Below, in pieces: positions 1-8,851 of a stretch of DNA of 64,000 nt. The notes under the pieces were generated by a model that worked only from the letters and a program-made list of their open reading frames with translations, was not told the DNA's origin and did no database searches. Position 1 is the stretch's first letter. Each line of letters starts with the position of its first letter. The stretch is taken from positions 248,001 through 312,000 of the forward strand of contig CCRI01000002.1 in assembly GCA_000985875.1 (NCBI GenBank), read 5' to 3'. Source of the stretch: Neorhizobium galegae bv. officinalis. GTDB lineage: Bacteria > Pseudomonadota > Alphaproteobacteria > Rhizobiales > Rhizobiaceae. Both the position numbers and the translations under genes were made by a program.

Positions 1-1
1 C

Positions 2-376
2 GTCATCATACCCATCTACATCCACACCCATAACGCCCTGCGCAGCATCGACAGTCGCTATGTCGAACTGGCCGAGACCCTGCGCATGAGCCAGAAGGAT
101 TTCATCTTCCAGGTGGTGCTGCCCGGCGCGTTGCCCGGTTTTCTCCTGGGCCTGCGGTTTGCCGTCACCCTGTGCTGGGTTTCCCTCGTCGTGGTCGAGC
201 AGATCAACGCCACCAGCGGGCTCGGCTACATGATCGAACTTGCCCGCAACTATGGTCAAACAGATGTCATTCTCGTCGGCCTGGTCGTCTACGTGCTGCT
301 CGGCCTCGTTTCGGACGGTCTCGTCCGCCTGCTCGAACGGAGGGTCCTCTCATGGCGCCGCACTCTAGCCAGCTGA
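2..376 (+). CDS. ssuC: Sulfonate/taurine-type ABC transporter permease, 3' part only
   Basis: This is the C-terminal part of an inner-membrane permease of the SsuC/TauC/NitT family; the reading frame is open to the left edge of the window, so the start is missing. The EAA-loop region that contacts the ATPase is visible (ELAETLRMSQKDF followed by a conserved LPGALPGFLLGLR stretch), and the last residues form hydrophobic helices. The stop lies inside the next gene's 5' end, so the two are translationally coupled. Together with the SsuB-like ATPase and the flavin monooxygenase that follow, it points to uptake of alkanesulfonates or a related organosulfur compound. NitT-type (nitrate, taurine, thiamine precursor) substrates cannot be excluded from this fragment. 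Confidence 0.85.
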   Translation, partial: VIIPIYIHTHNALRSIDSRYVELAETLRMSQKDFIFQVVLPGALPGFLLGLRFAVTLCWVSLVVVEQINATSGLGYMIELARNYGQTDVILVGLVVYVLLGLVSDGLVRLLERRVLSWRRTLAS

Positions 377-1101
377 AATCCGCATCCAGAACAGTGCATG
401 TCCGCAACTTGATGCGCCGGTTCGCCACCAAGACGATCCTCGATCGCGTGGATCTCGACATCGCCGAAGGAGAATTCGTCGCCCTGCTCGGCAGGAGCGG
501 CTCCGGCAAGAGCACTTTCCTCAAGGCGCTTGCCGGCCTCGACTACGATGTCGAGGGAACCGGGACGCTGGAAACACCGGGCAATCTCTCGGTGGTCTTC
601 CAGGATGCCCGTCTTCTGCCCTGGCGCACCGTCATCCAGAACGTCACGCTCGGCCTGCCGGGGGCCGCCGGGCAGGAAGCAGGCAGAAAAGCATTGGCCG
701 AGGTAGGCCTCGAGGGACGCGAAGCAGCCTGGCCAAACCAGCTTTCGGGCGGCGAGCAGCAGAGGGTCGCCCTTGCACGTTCGCTGGTCCGCCAGCCGTC
801 CCTGCTTCTGGCCGACGAGCCGTTCGGCGCCCTCGACGCGCTGACCCGCCTGAAGATGCACGACCTGCTGCGGGAATTGTGTGCAAGGCACCGCCCGGCC
901 GTGTTGCTCGTCACCCATGACGTCGACGAGGCGATCGCGCTTGCCGACCGGATACTGGTCCTCGACGAGGGCCATCTGATCGAGGACCTGCGGATCGATC
1001 TGCCGACGCCGCGCGATCACGGCGATCCGCGCTTTGCAAAGATCCGCACCCAGCTTTTGAGCCGCCTCGGGGTTGAAACTCACGGGCGGCGCGCCGCCTG
1101 A
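352..1101 (+). CDS. ssuB: Sulfonate-type ABC transporter ATP-binding protein
   Basis: Cytoplasmic ATPase of about 249 residues, the usual length for SsuB/TauB. Visible motifs are Walker [10 protein letters not shown], the Q-loop in [11 protein letters not shown], the signature [14 protein letters not shown], Walker [14 protein letters not shown] and the switch histidine in [18 protein letters not shown] is characteristic of the SsuB/TauB/NrtD group. I chose the ATG at 352, with a purine-rich GGAGGG about 9 bases upstream, over a start at 172 that would lie deep in the permease gene. It overlaps the permease stop by 25 bases. The substrate is inferred from family and context only. Confidence 0.88.
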   Translation: MAPHSSQLKSASRTVHVRNLMRRFATKTILDRVDLDIAEGEFVALLGRSGSGKSTFLKALAGLDYDVEGTGTLETPGNLSVVFQDARLLPWRTVIQNVTLGLPGAAGQEAGRKALAEVGLEGREAAWPNQLSGGEQQRVALARSLVRQPSLLLADEPFGALDALTRLKMHDLLRELCARHRPAVLLVTHDVDEAIALADRILVLDEGHLIEDLRIDLPTPRDHGDPRFAKIRTQLLSRLGVETHGRRAA

Positions 1102-1173
1102 AAGCCAATCGGAACCGCCATCATGACCAGCAGGATCAGTTCAATCTCAACGCCTCGAACGGGGGACACGCCA

Positions 1174-2550
1174 ATGCGTAACAAGAAGAGACAAATGCGG
1201 CTTGGGGCCTTCATCATGGCCACGGGCCATCATGTGGCAGCTTGGCGCCATCCGGCCTCGCAGGCCGACGCGGGCCTGAATATCGATCATTACCGCGAGT
1301 TGGCGCAGACGGCGGAACGCGGCAAGTTCGATCTGGTCTTCGTCGCCGACAGCCCCGCCGGCTGGGAGCGTGCAAAGGACCCGGAAGCGCTTCGGCGTTC
1401 CTCGCAGGGCGCCCATTTCGAACCCGTGACCCTATGGGCCGCGCTGTCGCAGGCGACGAGCCATATCGGCTTTGTCGCAACCGCATCCACCACCTATGAA
1501 GACCCTTATCTTCTGGCGCGCAAATTCGCCTCGCTCGACTATATCTCCAAGGGCCGTGCAGCCTGGAATGTGGTGACGACGGGCGCAGACGTTTCCAAGA
1601 ATTTCTCCATCCCGGGCCATCCCGCCCATGCCGACCGCTACGCGCGCGCCGAGGAATTCGTCGACCTGGTGAAAGGCTTGTGGGATAGCTACGAAGACGA
1701 TGCCTTCATCCGCGACAAGGAAAGCGGCGTCTATCTCGACCCGGACAAGGTGCATCTCGTCGACCACAAGGGCCAGTTCTTCTCGGTCACCGGTCCGCTC
1801 AATGTCGGCCGTCCCGTGCAGGGCTATCCGGTGATTGTCCAGGCCGGGGCCTCGGAGCCCGGCCGGGAGCTTGCGGCCCGAACCGCCGAGATGATCTTCA
1901 CCGCCAACCAGACGCTCGACGACGCCCAGGAGTTCTATTCCGACGTCAAGCGACGGCTTGGCCGTTATGGACGCAGCCAGGAGGACCTCTTGATCAGCCC
2001 CGGCATATTCCCCGTTCTCGGCGGGACCGAAAAGGAGGCACAGGAGAATTACGACTATATCCAGTCGCTCGTTCATCCCTCCATCGCCTGGAACATCCTC
2101 GCCCGCCACTACAACGGTGTAGACCTCACCGGCTATTCGCTGGACGATCCCGCTCCCCCTCTGCCGCAGGATACGGAACTCAACAAGAGCCGCCTCAAGC
2201 TGGTCACCGATCTGGTATCGCGAAACAATCTGACGCTGCGCCAGCTCTATCTGGCCGTTGCGACCGCCCGCGGCCATCGCACCGTGATCGGCACGCCGGA
2301 ACAGATCGCCGACGCGATGCAGCAATGGTTCGAGAATGGCGCTGCCGACGCCTTCAACATCATGCCGCCGATCCTGCCCGCCGGATTGACGGATTTCGTC
2401 GATCAGGTCGTGCCGATCCTGCGCAAGCGCGGCCTTTTCCGGCATGAATATGAAGGAACGACCCTGCGGGAGAATCTCGGCCTCAAGCGCCCGCAGAACG
2501 GCTTCGTGCTCCGGTCACAGCTTGAGCCGGAGGCACGGGCAGCCGTATAG
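1174..2550 (+). CDS. LLM-class flavin-dependent monooxygenase (NtaA/SnaA/DszA/DmoA family)
   Basis: About 458 residues, the standard length of the NtaA/SnaA/DszA group of two-component FMNH2-dependent monooxygenases, which need a separate flavin reductase (not seen here). Family hallmarks are the N-terminal QMRLGAFIMATGHHVAAWRH, the central segment ending AAWNVVTT, and the HADRYARAEEFVDLV segment. Known members oxidise nitrilotriacetate, dimethyl sulfide, dibenzothiophene sulfone or streptogramin precursors. Its place directly behind a sulfonate-type transporter suggests desulfonation or organosulfur oxidation. The ATG at 1174 has GGGGA at a good distance; an in-frame ATG at 1123 would add 17 unlikely residues and has a poor ribosome site. 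Confidence 0.87.
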   Translation: MRNKKRQMRLGAFIMATGHHVAAWRHPASQADAGLNIDHYRELAQTAERGKFDLVFVADSPAGWERAKDPEALRRSSQGAHFEPVTLWAALSQATSHIGFVATASTTYEDPYLLARKFASLDYISKGRAAWNVVTTGADVSKNFSIPGHPAHADRYARAEEFVDLVKGLWDSYEDDAFIRDKESGVYLDPDKVHLVDHKGQFFSVTGPLNVGRPVQGYPVIVQAGASEPGRELAARTAEMIFTANQTLDDAQEFYSDVKRRLGRYGRSQEDLLISPGIFPVLGGTEKEAQENYDYIQSLVHPSIAWNILARHYNGVDLTGYSLDDPAPPLPQDTELNKSRLKLVTDLVSRNNLTLRQLYLAVATARGHRTVIGTPEQIADAMQQWFENGAADAFNIMPPILPAGLTDFVDQVVPILRKRGLFRHEYEGTTLRENLGLKRPQNGFVLRSQLEPEARAAV

Positions 2551-2570
2551 TTCCCGCGCCATTTAAAACT

Positions 2571-2607
2571 CCTGGCCGTGACGATGGCACCGACATTCTC
2601 GGCCAGG
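2571..2607. terminator. Inverted repeat between convergent genes
   Basis: CCTGGCCG and CGGCCAGG form a perfect 8-bp stem around a 21-base loop in the short gap between the monooxygenase and the convergent GGDEF-EAL gene. There is no T-tract, so it may act as a weak bidirectional terminator or an RNA 3' end; this role is inferred. Confidence 0.35.
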
Positions 2608-2641
2608 ACCTTGTGTTCGTCTCTTCCCAAGCCGACTTCGT

Positions 2642-4198
2642 TCAGGCGCTTAATGCCCGCTTGCGGTCCTCGACGAAGCCCACCACTTCCGCTTGAGGCA
2701 TGGCCTTGCCGAAGATATAGCCCTGCCCGATATCGCAGCCCTGGCCCATGAAATAGGCGAGCTGGGCGTTCTCTTCGATCCCTTCGACGGTGGTCTTGAG
2801 GTTGAGACTGCGGCTCAGGCCAAGCACGGCATCGATGATTTTGGCGTTCTTCTCGTTATGGGTGAAGCTCGACACAAAGCTCTTGTCGATCTTGATCTTG
2901 TCGAACTTGAAGCGCGCCAACTGCGCCAGACTTGAATATCCTGTTCCGAAGTCGTCGAGCGCCACCTGGATGCCGGCGGCATGGAATTGCTCGATCGTCG
3001 CTGCGGCAAGGTCCGGGTCGTCGACCAGAGCGTTTTCGGTGATCTCGATTTCCAGCCTGGACGACGGCAGGCCGGTCTGCTGCAGGATGTGGAGAACACG
3101 GCTCGCGAGCAGCCTGTCCTCCATCTGGACAGGCGAGACGTTGAAGGAGAGCGACAATGTTACCGGCCAGAGCTGCGCATCGCGGCAGGCCTTCGACAGT
3201 AGCTGCTCGAAGAGCGTGGTAATGAGGCCGGTCTCTTCGGCCACGGCAATGAAGTGTTGCGGTGAGACGAATACGCCGTCCTTGTTCCACCGCGCAAGCG
3301 CTTCGAAACCGCAAAGTTCACCGGTCCTCAGATTGATCAGCGGCTGGTAGAACGGCTCGATCCTGCCCTCGTCAATGGCGCGGCGAAGGTCGCCTTCGAG
3401 CTTGGCCCGCTCGGAGACCTTCTCCTGCATTTCGGGCTGGAAGAGAGAATATTGGTTGTGGCCCCGGCTCTTCGCCTCATACAGCGCGACGTCCGACCGG
3501 TGGCAGACTTCCTCAAGCGAGCTGCCGTGGTCCGGCAGGCGCGCGTAACCGACGCTCGCACCGACCTCCGTCAAGAGGGTACCGATCCGGACCGGCCGGG
3601 AAACCGAATGGATGAGCAGCTGCGCGAAGAGCTCCTCCTTTTCCGGCGAGAGGTTGCGGGCCACGGCGACAAATTCGTCGCCGCCGAAACGGAACACACA
3701 TTCGTATTCAGCCAATGCGCAGATGCGCCGCGACACCTCCTTCAACAGGATATCGCCTCCCTGATGGCCAAGAAGGTCGTTGACCTTCTTGAAGCCGTCG
3801 AGATCGATCGAAAACACCGTTGCGGTCTGCGGCCCGATATCCTCATCCGCATCCTGCAGCTTTTCATCCGGGTGAAGGACGAACCTGTCGAAGGCATAGC
3901 GATTGGGCAGCTTTGTCAGATGATCGTGCGTGGCGATATGGTCCGCCGCATCGAAGGCCTTCCGGCGATGCATCATTTCATCGCGCATATCGAGAATGCG
4001 CAGCACCGAATAGGCAAAACTCGCGAGACCGGCAACGATAAGAACGATGATGATAAGATTGGCTTTTCCCGCACTGACCGACTGAACCAGCCTCATCAGC
4101 AGATCGTCATAGGCTATACAGCCGACGAGCAACAGCATCGCGACTGCGGCCACCTGTGCCAGCTGTCTGCCGGCCTTGCTTTCCAGAAAATCCTTCAT
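2642..4198 (-). CDS. Membrane diguanylate cyclase/phosphodiesterase (GGDEF-EAL)
   Basis: 518 residues. Two hydrophobic segments at about residues 14-32 and 46-66 anchor the protein with almost no periplasmic part, so it has no obvious extracellular sensor domain. The GGDEF domain (about 85-255) has an intact GGDEF signature at 172-176 but no RxxD inhibitory site in front of it, so product inhibition by c-di-GMP is not expected. The EAL domain (about 265-510) keeps EAL at 299-301, EITEN, the DDFGTGYSS loop at 415-423, KIDKSF and the late glutamate in TVEGIEE, so both active sites look competent. It stands alone, convergent with the monooxygenase. Whether cyclase or phosphodiesterase activity dominates cannot be told from sequence. 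Confidence 0.92.
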   Translation of the reverse strand: MKDFLESKAGRQLAQVAAVAMLLLVGCIAYDDLLMRLVQSVSAGKANLIIIVLIVAGLASFAYSVLRILDMRDEMMHRRKAFDAADHIATHDHLTKLPNRYAFDRFVLHPDEKLQDADEDIGPQTATVFSIDLDGFKKVNDLLGHQGGDILLKEVSRRICALAEYECVFRFGGDEFVAVARNLSPEKEELFAQLLIHSVSRPVRIGTLLTEVGASVGYARLPDHGSSLEEVCHRSDVALYEAKSRGHNQYSLFQPEMQEKVSERAKLEGDLRRAIDEGRIEPFYQPLINLRTGELCGFEALARWNKDGVFVSPQHFIAVAEETGLITTLFEQLLSKACRDAQLWPVTLSLSFNVSPVQMEDRLLASRVLHILQQTGLPSSRLEIEITENALVDDPDLAAATIEQFHAAGIQVALDDFGTGYSSLAQLARFKFDKIKIDKSFVSSFTHNEKNAKIIDAVLGLSRSLNLKTTVEGIEENAQLAYFMGQGCDIGQGYIFGKAMPQAEVVGFVEDRKRALSA

Positions 4199-4377
4199 CT
4201 ACCCCTCCAACCCGGCGATGCTAGGATAAATGATTAAAGGATTTGTTATTCAGGGTTGCAGGAGAGCGCCTTACAGCTGGAACGGCGGCCGCAAACGCCG
4301 TAAATTTTGCGTTCGAGCTGCGACGGACTTCAGGCGCTCCGTTCGGCTGATGCACGAGGGAACCGGGTCTGGCGGGA

Positions 4378-6066
4378 TCAATTGACGTCGTGCCTTGATA
4401 TTGCGCCTCTGAGCGCCTCTGACAGCTCGGCCAACTGGTAAGGTTTGCGCAGGATCCTGATGCCTTGCGCCTCTGCGGCTTGCTTGGCCACCTCGGAATA
4501 TCCGCTCGTCAATAGGATCGGCAGGTCTATGCGGCGGGCTCGAATTTCCTTTGCCAGTTCCACGCCGTTCATGCCACCGGGCATCATGATGTCCGAGAAT
4601 ACCAAGTCGACCCGCCGCCCGTTCGCAAGGGCGCCCAGAGCGGCCGCCGCCGTTGCTGCGCGCACCACCTGAAAACCGAGATCCTCCAGCATCTCGCTGA
4701 CAAGAGCCGCGACTTCGTCGTCGTCTTCAACCAGCAGGACGCTGCCTGCCGACGCCGGGCGGCGCCGCGCGACGTGCAGGTCCACGAGGTGGTTCTGATC
4801 CGGTCCGGGCTCCTTTGAGGAACGGGGCAACATGAGGGTTATTTTCGTCCCTCGACCGACTTCGCTTTCGATGTCTATCTTGCCGCCGGATTGCTGGACG
4901 AAACCATGCACCTGCGCAAGGCCGAGGCCGGATCCCTTGCCGATATCCTTCGTTGTAAAGAACGGTTCGAACACGCGCGCCTGCACCTCGCGGGTCATTC
5001 CGGATCCGTTGTCGCTGACGGAAAGGCGGACGAAGTCTTTCGTGGAGCCGCTTTGATCCGGGAGCGGAACATTTTCCGCTCGGATTTCGATCGTGCCCCC
5101 TCTCGGCATCGCGTCGCGGGCGTTGACGGCAAGGTTGAGAACGACAAGTTCCAGCTCGCTTGCGTCAACCTCGACCGGCCAAAGGTCGGGTGAGAACTCG
5201 AGCGTGACATGGACATCGCCCCTCAGGCTGCGGTCGAGCAGTTCGCGCATCCCTCCGATCTGGCGGGCCAGATCGATCGTCTGCGGCTGCAGTTCCTGAC
5301 GGCGGGAAAAAGCCAGAAGCTGGCGAGTAAGGCCGGCGCCCCGTTCGGCGGCTTGACGCATCCCGTCCATCAGGCGTTTGCGCCTGGCTGGGTCCGTCTG
5401 ACGGTCGAGCATTTCCAGCCCTCCGGAAATGACCATCAGCAGATTGTTGAAATCGTGAGCAACGCCCCCGGTCAACTGACCGATCGCCTCGATCTTCTGG
5501 GCTTGCCGAAGCTTTTCCTCAACATGCGCACGCACCGTCATCTGGTCGCGCAGCGCCTCGTTGGCGGCTTTAAGCTCCTGGGTACGCAAAATGACCTGCT
5601 TCTCCAGTTCCTGGGCGGCCTGCTCGCGCTCCGCCAGAAGCCCACGCAATTCCAACTGCCGGGCTCGCGCGCGAAGCGCGGATTGGATCGTGCTGACAAG
5701 GGTCTGGGCCTGGACCGGCCGTTCCAGGAGAGCCACGTTGCGCAAAGAGTTGATCAGTCGCTGCCGCCACGCCTCGATGCCGGTCTGCTCCTGACGGCTG
5801 GTCAGCAGGATGAAGGGAAGATCCGACCAGGGCGGCTGGTCCGCAACCCATTTGAACAGGAGACCTGCGTCTTTTCCGAACAAGGCTTCCTCAGCGATAA
5901 ACGCAGCTGCAGCACCGGCCTGCAGCGATGCCACCAGGCTCTGAAGATCGCCGCAAACCTTTGCCGCGATACCACTCCGGCTTAGCAACCCGACAGAGGC
6001 GGCCGCGTCCCTGCCGACCGGAGCAAAAACAATAACGGGTTCCAGTTCGTCTTCACCTTGCGCCAT
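4378..6066 (-). CDS. Hybrid histidine kinase with N-terminal pseudo-receiver, partner of KaiC-like ATPase
   Basis: 562 residues, soluble. Residues 9-130 have receiver-like layout but the phosphoacceptor position reads FIAEEAL, with Glu in place of Asp, so this looks like a degenerate receiver. A coiled coil (about 135-190) leads to HisKA with the H-box GGVAHDFNNLL (His about 204), then HATPase with N-box VVLNLAVNARDAM, G1 SDNGSGM and G2 GKGSGLGLAQVHG, and a C-terminal receiver with VLLVEDDDE and acceptor Asp in LVFSDIMMPGG. The ATG at 6066 gives a 14-bp overlap with the end of the KaiC-like gene, so the two are co-translated; longer in-frame starts lie further inside that gene and are unlikely. 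No HPt or DNA-binding output is encoded next to it. Confidence 0.9.
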   Translation of the reverse strand: MAQGEDELEPVIVFAPVGRDAAASVGLLSRSGIAAKVCGDLQSLVASLQAGAAAAFIAEEALFGKDAGLLFKWVADQPPWSDLPFILLTSRQEQTGIEAWRQRLINSLRNVALLERPVQAQTLVSTIQSALRARARQLELRGLLAEREQAAQELEKQVILRTQELKAANEALRDQMTVRAHVEEKLRQAQKIEAIGQLTGGVAHDFNNLLMVISGGLEMLDRQTDPARRKRLMDGMRQAAERGAGLTRQLLAFSRRQELQPQTIDLARQIGGMRELLDRSLRGDVHVTLEFSPDLWPVEVDASELELVVLNLAVNARDAMPRGGTIEIRAENVPLPDQSGSTKDFVRLSVSDNGSGMTREVQARVFEPFFTTKDIGKGSGLGLAQVHGFVQQSGGKIDIESEVGRGTKITLMLPRSSKEPGPDQNHLVDLHVARRRPASAGSVLLVEDDDEVAALVSEMLEDLGFQVVRAATAAAALGALANGRRVDLVFSDIMMPGGMNGVELAKEIRARRIDLPILLTSGYSEVAKQAAEAQGIRILRKPYQLAELSEALRGAISRHDVN

Positions 6067-7573
6067 TATTTCCGTCTGCTGAACTCGTTGCAGGAGCGGC
6101 TGAAAAATACGGCGAGCCGGCCAGCACGCCGGTGAACTCCAGGGTTGGCGGTCCAAGCTTGATGCCATTGTCCGACAAGCTGAACTCGCGCACGCTGTGC
6201 TCATGCTTGCCGCTGCGCTTTTTCACAACGGATATCGCTCGGCGCACGGTGCCTTGCACTTCGAAATACCGCAGCATGACGACGGAATCACTGAGATAGC
6301 TCAGGTCGAGCGGTGCCTCGAGCGGCCCTACGAGCCCATGCTGGGCAAGGACAAGGATGGTCAGCACGCCGCGCTGGCCAAGATAGGTCAGCAGTTCGTG
6401 CATCTGCAGGATCAGAAACCGCTCGTCCGGCATCGCATTCATGTAGCCGTTCAAACTGTCGATGACAACGACGCGCGCGCCGTCGACCTCCACGCTTTTC
6501 TGGACGTTGGCGGTGAACTCCCCCGGGGAAAGTTCTGCGGGATCGATCTGCTGCAAACGGATCAGCCCGCTGTCCAGATGGGTTTGGAGATCGAAGCCCA
6601 GATTCCGGGCGCGCGCCTCCAGTGTTCCACGTCCCTCGTCGAAGGCGTAAATGACGGCGTGCTCGCCGCGGTTCGCCGCCGCCAAGGCGTAAGTCAGAGC
6701 AAGTGACGACTTTCCCACCCCGGCGGCCCCCAGGAACAGCACGTTCGTACCTCGTTCGAGCCCCCCGCCCAGCATGTCGTCGATTTCCTTGTTCCCGCTT
6801 AACGTGAACTCGTGGTCGAAAGACTGATGATGCTCCGCGGCAATGAGGCGCGGGAAAATGTGGAGACCGCCCCTTTCGATCGTAAAATCATGGTAGCCGC
6901 CGCGGAACTTGATGCCCCGCATCTTGACGACCCGCATGCGGCGCCGTTCGGCGCCGAAGTCGATGGCAAGCTGTTCCAGCAGCACGACCCCATGGGAAAT
7001 CGAATGGAGCTGCAGGTCATTCTGTTGAGACGACAGATCGTCAAGAAGAATGACGGTGCACTGCCGGCTGGTGAAAAAGTGCTTCAGCGCCAGGACCTGG
7101 CGCCGGTAACGCAGCGGACTGTGAGCGAGGAGGCGCAATTCGGAAAGGCTGTCGATGACCACGCGCTTCGGGTTAAGCTGGGAGACGCGATCTAGAATGA
7201 GCTTGGTCGTTTCATTGAGTTCCATTTCCGCTGGATGAAACACTGTCAGCTCGCGGTCGGGATCGAGCGTGGTTTCCGGCGGCACGAGTTCAAAAACTTC
7301 CAAACCCTTGAGCGACCAGCCGTGACGGGAGGCGACGAGCTGCAGCTCGCGCTCCGTTTCGGAAAGGGTGATGTAAAGCACCTGCTCTCCCTGGCGGACA
7401 CCTTCGAGCAGAAATTGCAGGGCAATCGTGGTTTTACCCGTCCCAGGCCGGCCCTCGTAAAGATAAAGCCGGTTTTCATCGAGGCCGCCGTCGAGGATGG
7501 TATCGAGACCGGGCACGCCGCTCGAGATGCGCGGAGGGTCAATAAACTCCGCCTCTTCGAACCGTTCTGTCAT
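6053..7573 (-). CDS. kaiC: Double-domain KaiC-like RecA-fold ATPase
   Basis: 506 residues, close to the about 519 of cyanobacterial KaiC, with two tandem KaiC domains. Walker A motifs are GRPGTGKTT (41-49) and GAAGVGKSS (281-289); Walker B-type strands are KRVVIDSLSELRLL and ARVVVIDSLNGYMNA. The likely catalytic acidic regions are SETERE in CI and FDEGRGTLEARA in CII. At the CII phosphorylation site, where clock KaiC has adjacent Ser-Thr, this protein reads LSYLSDS, so the Ser is kept but the neighbouring position is Tyr. No kaiA or kaiB lies nearby. The ATG at 7573 has AAAGG upstream; the longer open frame to 7765 lacks family similarity. It overlaps the following hybrid kinase gene, implying a KaiC-kinase signalling pair rather than a full clock. 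Confidence 0.9.
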   Translation of the reverse strand: MTERFEEAEFIDPPRISSGVPGLDTILDGGLDENRLYLYEGRPGTGKTTIALQFLLEGVRQGEQVLYITLSETERELQLVASRHGWSLKGLEVFELVPPETTLDPDRELTVFHPAEMELNETTKLILDRVSQLNPKRVVIDSLSELRLLAHSPLRYRRQVLALKHFFTSRQCTVILLDDLSSQQNDLQLHSISHGVVLLEQLAIDFGAERRRMRVVKMRGIKFRGGYHDFTIERGGLHIFPRLIAAEHHQSFDHEFTLSGNKEIDDMLGGGLERGTNVLFLGAAGVGKSSLALTYALAAANRGEHAVIYAFDEGRGTLEARARNLGFDLQTHLDSGLIRLQQIDPAELSPGEFTANVQKSVEVDGARVVVIDSLNGYMNAMPDERFLILQMHELLTYLGQRGVLTILVLAQHGLVGPLEAPLDLSYLSDSVVMLRYFEVQGTVRRAISVVKKRSGKHEHSVREFSLSDNGIKLGPPTLEFTGVLAGSPYFSAAPATSSADGNNGAR

Positions 7574-7786
7574 GTTCAACCTTTGCAGTGGAAACCATTG
7601 AACAGGGTCATATAGATCGCGACGGACAAGCCTCAAGAGGCCCCCAGCGTGCCGGGCAGCTTCGACTGCTTTGCAGGTCGCCCCTCGGAATGAGTTCACC
7701 GGGCGTCCTGACCGCAGCCGGCGATATTGGTCGCCACGCGTTCCTGGCACGGCAGACGCAAACAAGGCTCATCGGGGCACCAAGGG

Positions 7787-8851
7787 TCAGGCGGAAGGTT
7801 GTTCCCAGTACCAGGCCACATACATTTTCTTCTTGTCGTGCCCGCGGCCTTTCAGGAAGGCGCGGATGGAACGCACATCCTCCTTTTCGCAGGCGACCCA
7901 GACGAAGGTATCGTCCTCGATGGAAGCGACCGCCTTCTTGGCTTCCTCCGCGAGAATGCCTTTCGCTCCGGCCGGATAGCGCCGCCGATGCAGCCAGCGG
8001 ACATCCAGCGAACCCGCTGACGGAAGCGGCTGCTCCTCCGCCTCATCCAGCACTTCGATGATAGCCTGCATCCGGATGCCCGGCGCCACCTCGGCCGCGA
8101 TCCGGGCGATGGCGGGAAGCGCGCTTTCGTCGCCGACCAGAAGAATGGACTGTGCCGCCGGAAGACCGCCCCCTCCTGGTCCGAGCAGCGCTACCTTTTC
8201 TCCGGCTTGCACGTCGCGGGCAAAGTCGGCGCCAGGTGTCGCAACGTGGGCTGCCGGATGCTGCAGGAAGTCGATCCACAATTCCCGGCGTTCGATATCG
8301 ATGGCGCGGATCGTGTATATGCGAACCAGAATCTCGTCTTCTCCCTCGGGCCAGGCGACGCGGCCATCTTCGCGGATGCCCGGCCATACGGGCGGCCTGC
8401 CCTTCGGGGGGACCAGGAGGCGAACGTGCATGTCGCCGCCGACAAATGGCGCGACGTCGGTGCAGGCAAACTTCACGCGCCGCATGTGAGGGGTTACATC
8501 CTCCGCCGAGACGACCGTCACCTCGTGGATGTTCGGCAGCGTCGCGAGGGGCGAATGCTGCGACCACGTCAATTCGAACGGGTCCTCGCCCGCAAAGTAG
8601 AACAGGTGTTCCGCGAGCATCGTTCGATTCAGTTGCAGCGCCGCTTCCGATTCGCATGCCAGTTCGATCAGGAGCTTGCTATCTGCCAGTCGGATGCTCG
8701 TCGTGCTGTTCTTGCTCTTCAGCAGGGCGTGGTCCTTGCTTCGCTGCACCTCTGCATGCTCGATGAAGTGCTCGCAGATTTCGTCGAGCATGCGCTCGGC
8801 ATCCTTTGGCAGCGCAATGCCTGACAACTTGAGCGACTGGACTGCATTCAT
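7787..8851 (-). CDS. Siderophore-interacting ferric reductase with N-terminal DUF2218 domain
   Basis: 354 residues. Residues about 15-95 match the DUF2218 type domain often fused to or found beside this family; about 110-235 form the FAD-binding SIP domain, with HMRRVKFACTD and the flavin motif RIYTIR; the C-terminal part is the SIP NAD(P)H domain, ending YVAWYWEQ as in ViuB-type proteins. The family reduces iron in imported ferric-siderophores to release it in the cytoplasm. Its ATG overlaps the stop of the ATPase gene by 4 bp (ATGA) and has a strong AAAGGAG site, so it is the last gene of the siderophore uptake operon. Confidence 0.92.
   Translation of the reverse strand: MNAVQSLKLSGIALPKDAERMLDEICEHFIEHAEVQRSKDHALLKSKNSTTSIRLADSKLLIELACESEAALQLNRTMLAEHLFYFAGEDPFELTWSQHSPLATLPNIHEVTVVSAEDVTPHMRRVKFACTDVAPFVGGDMHVRLLVPPKGRPPVWPGIREDGRVAWPEGEDEILVRIYTIRAIDIERRELWIDFLQHPAAHVATPGADFARDVQAGEKVALLGPGGGGLPAAQSILLVGDESALPAIARIAAEVAPGIRMQAIIEVLDEAEEQPLPSAGSLDVRWLHRRRYPAGAKGILAEEAKKAVASIEDDTFVWVACEKEDVRSIRAFLKGRGHDKKKMYVAWYWEQPSA

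Noticed and set aside
4199-4377. Search for an EcfG (general stress) promoter, GGAAC-N16/17-CGTT, before the GGDEF-EAL, KaiC and giant kinase genes
   Set aside because: A GGAAC hexamer occurs in this gap and near 7740, but the spacing or the -10 half does not fit in any of the upstream regions, so stress-sigma control is not claimed.
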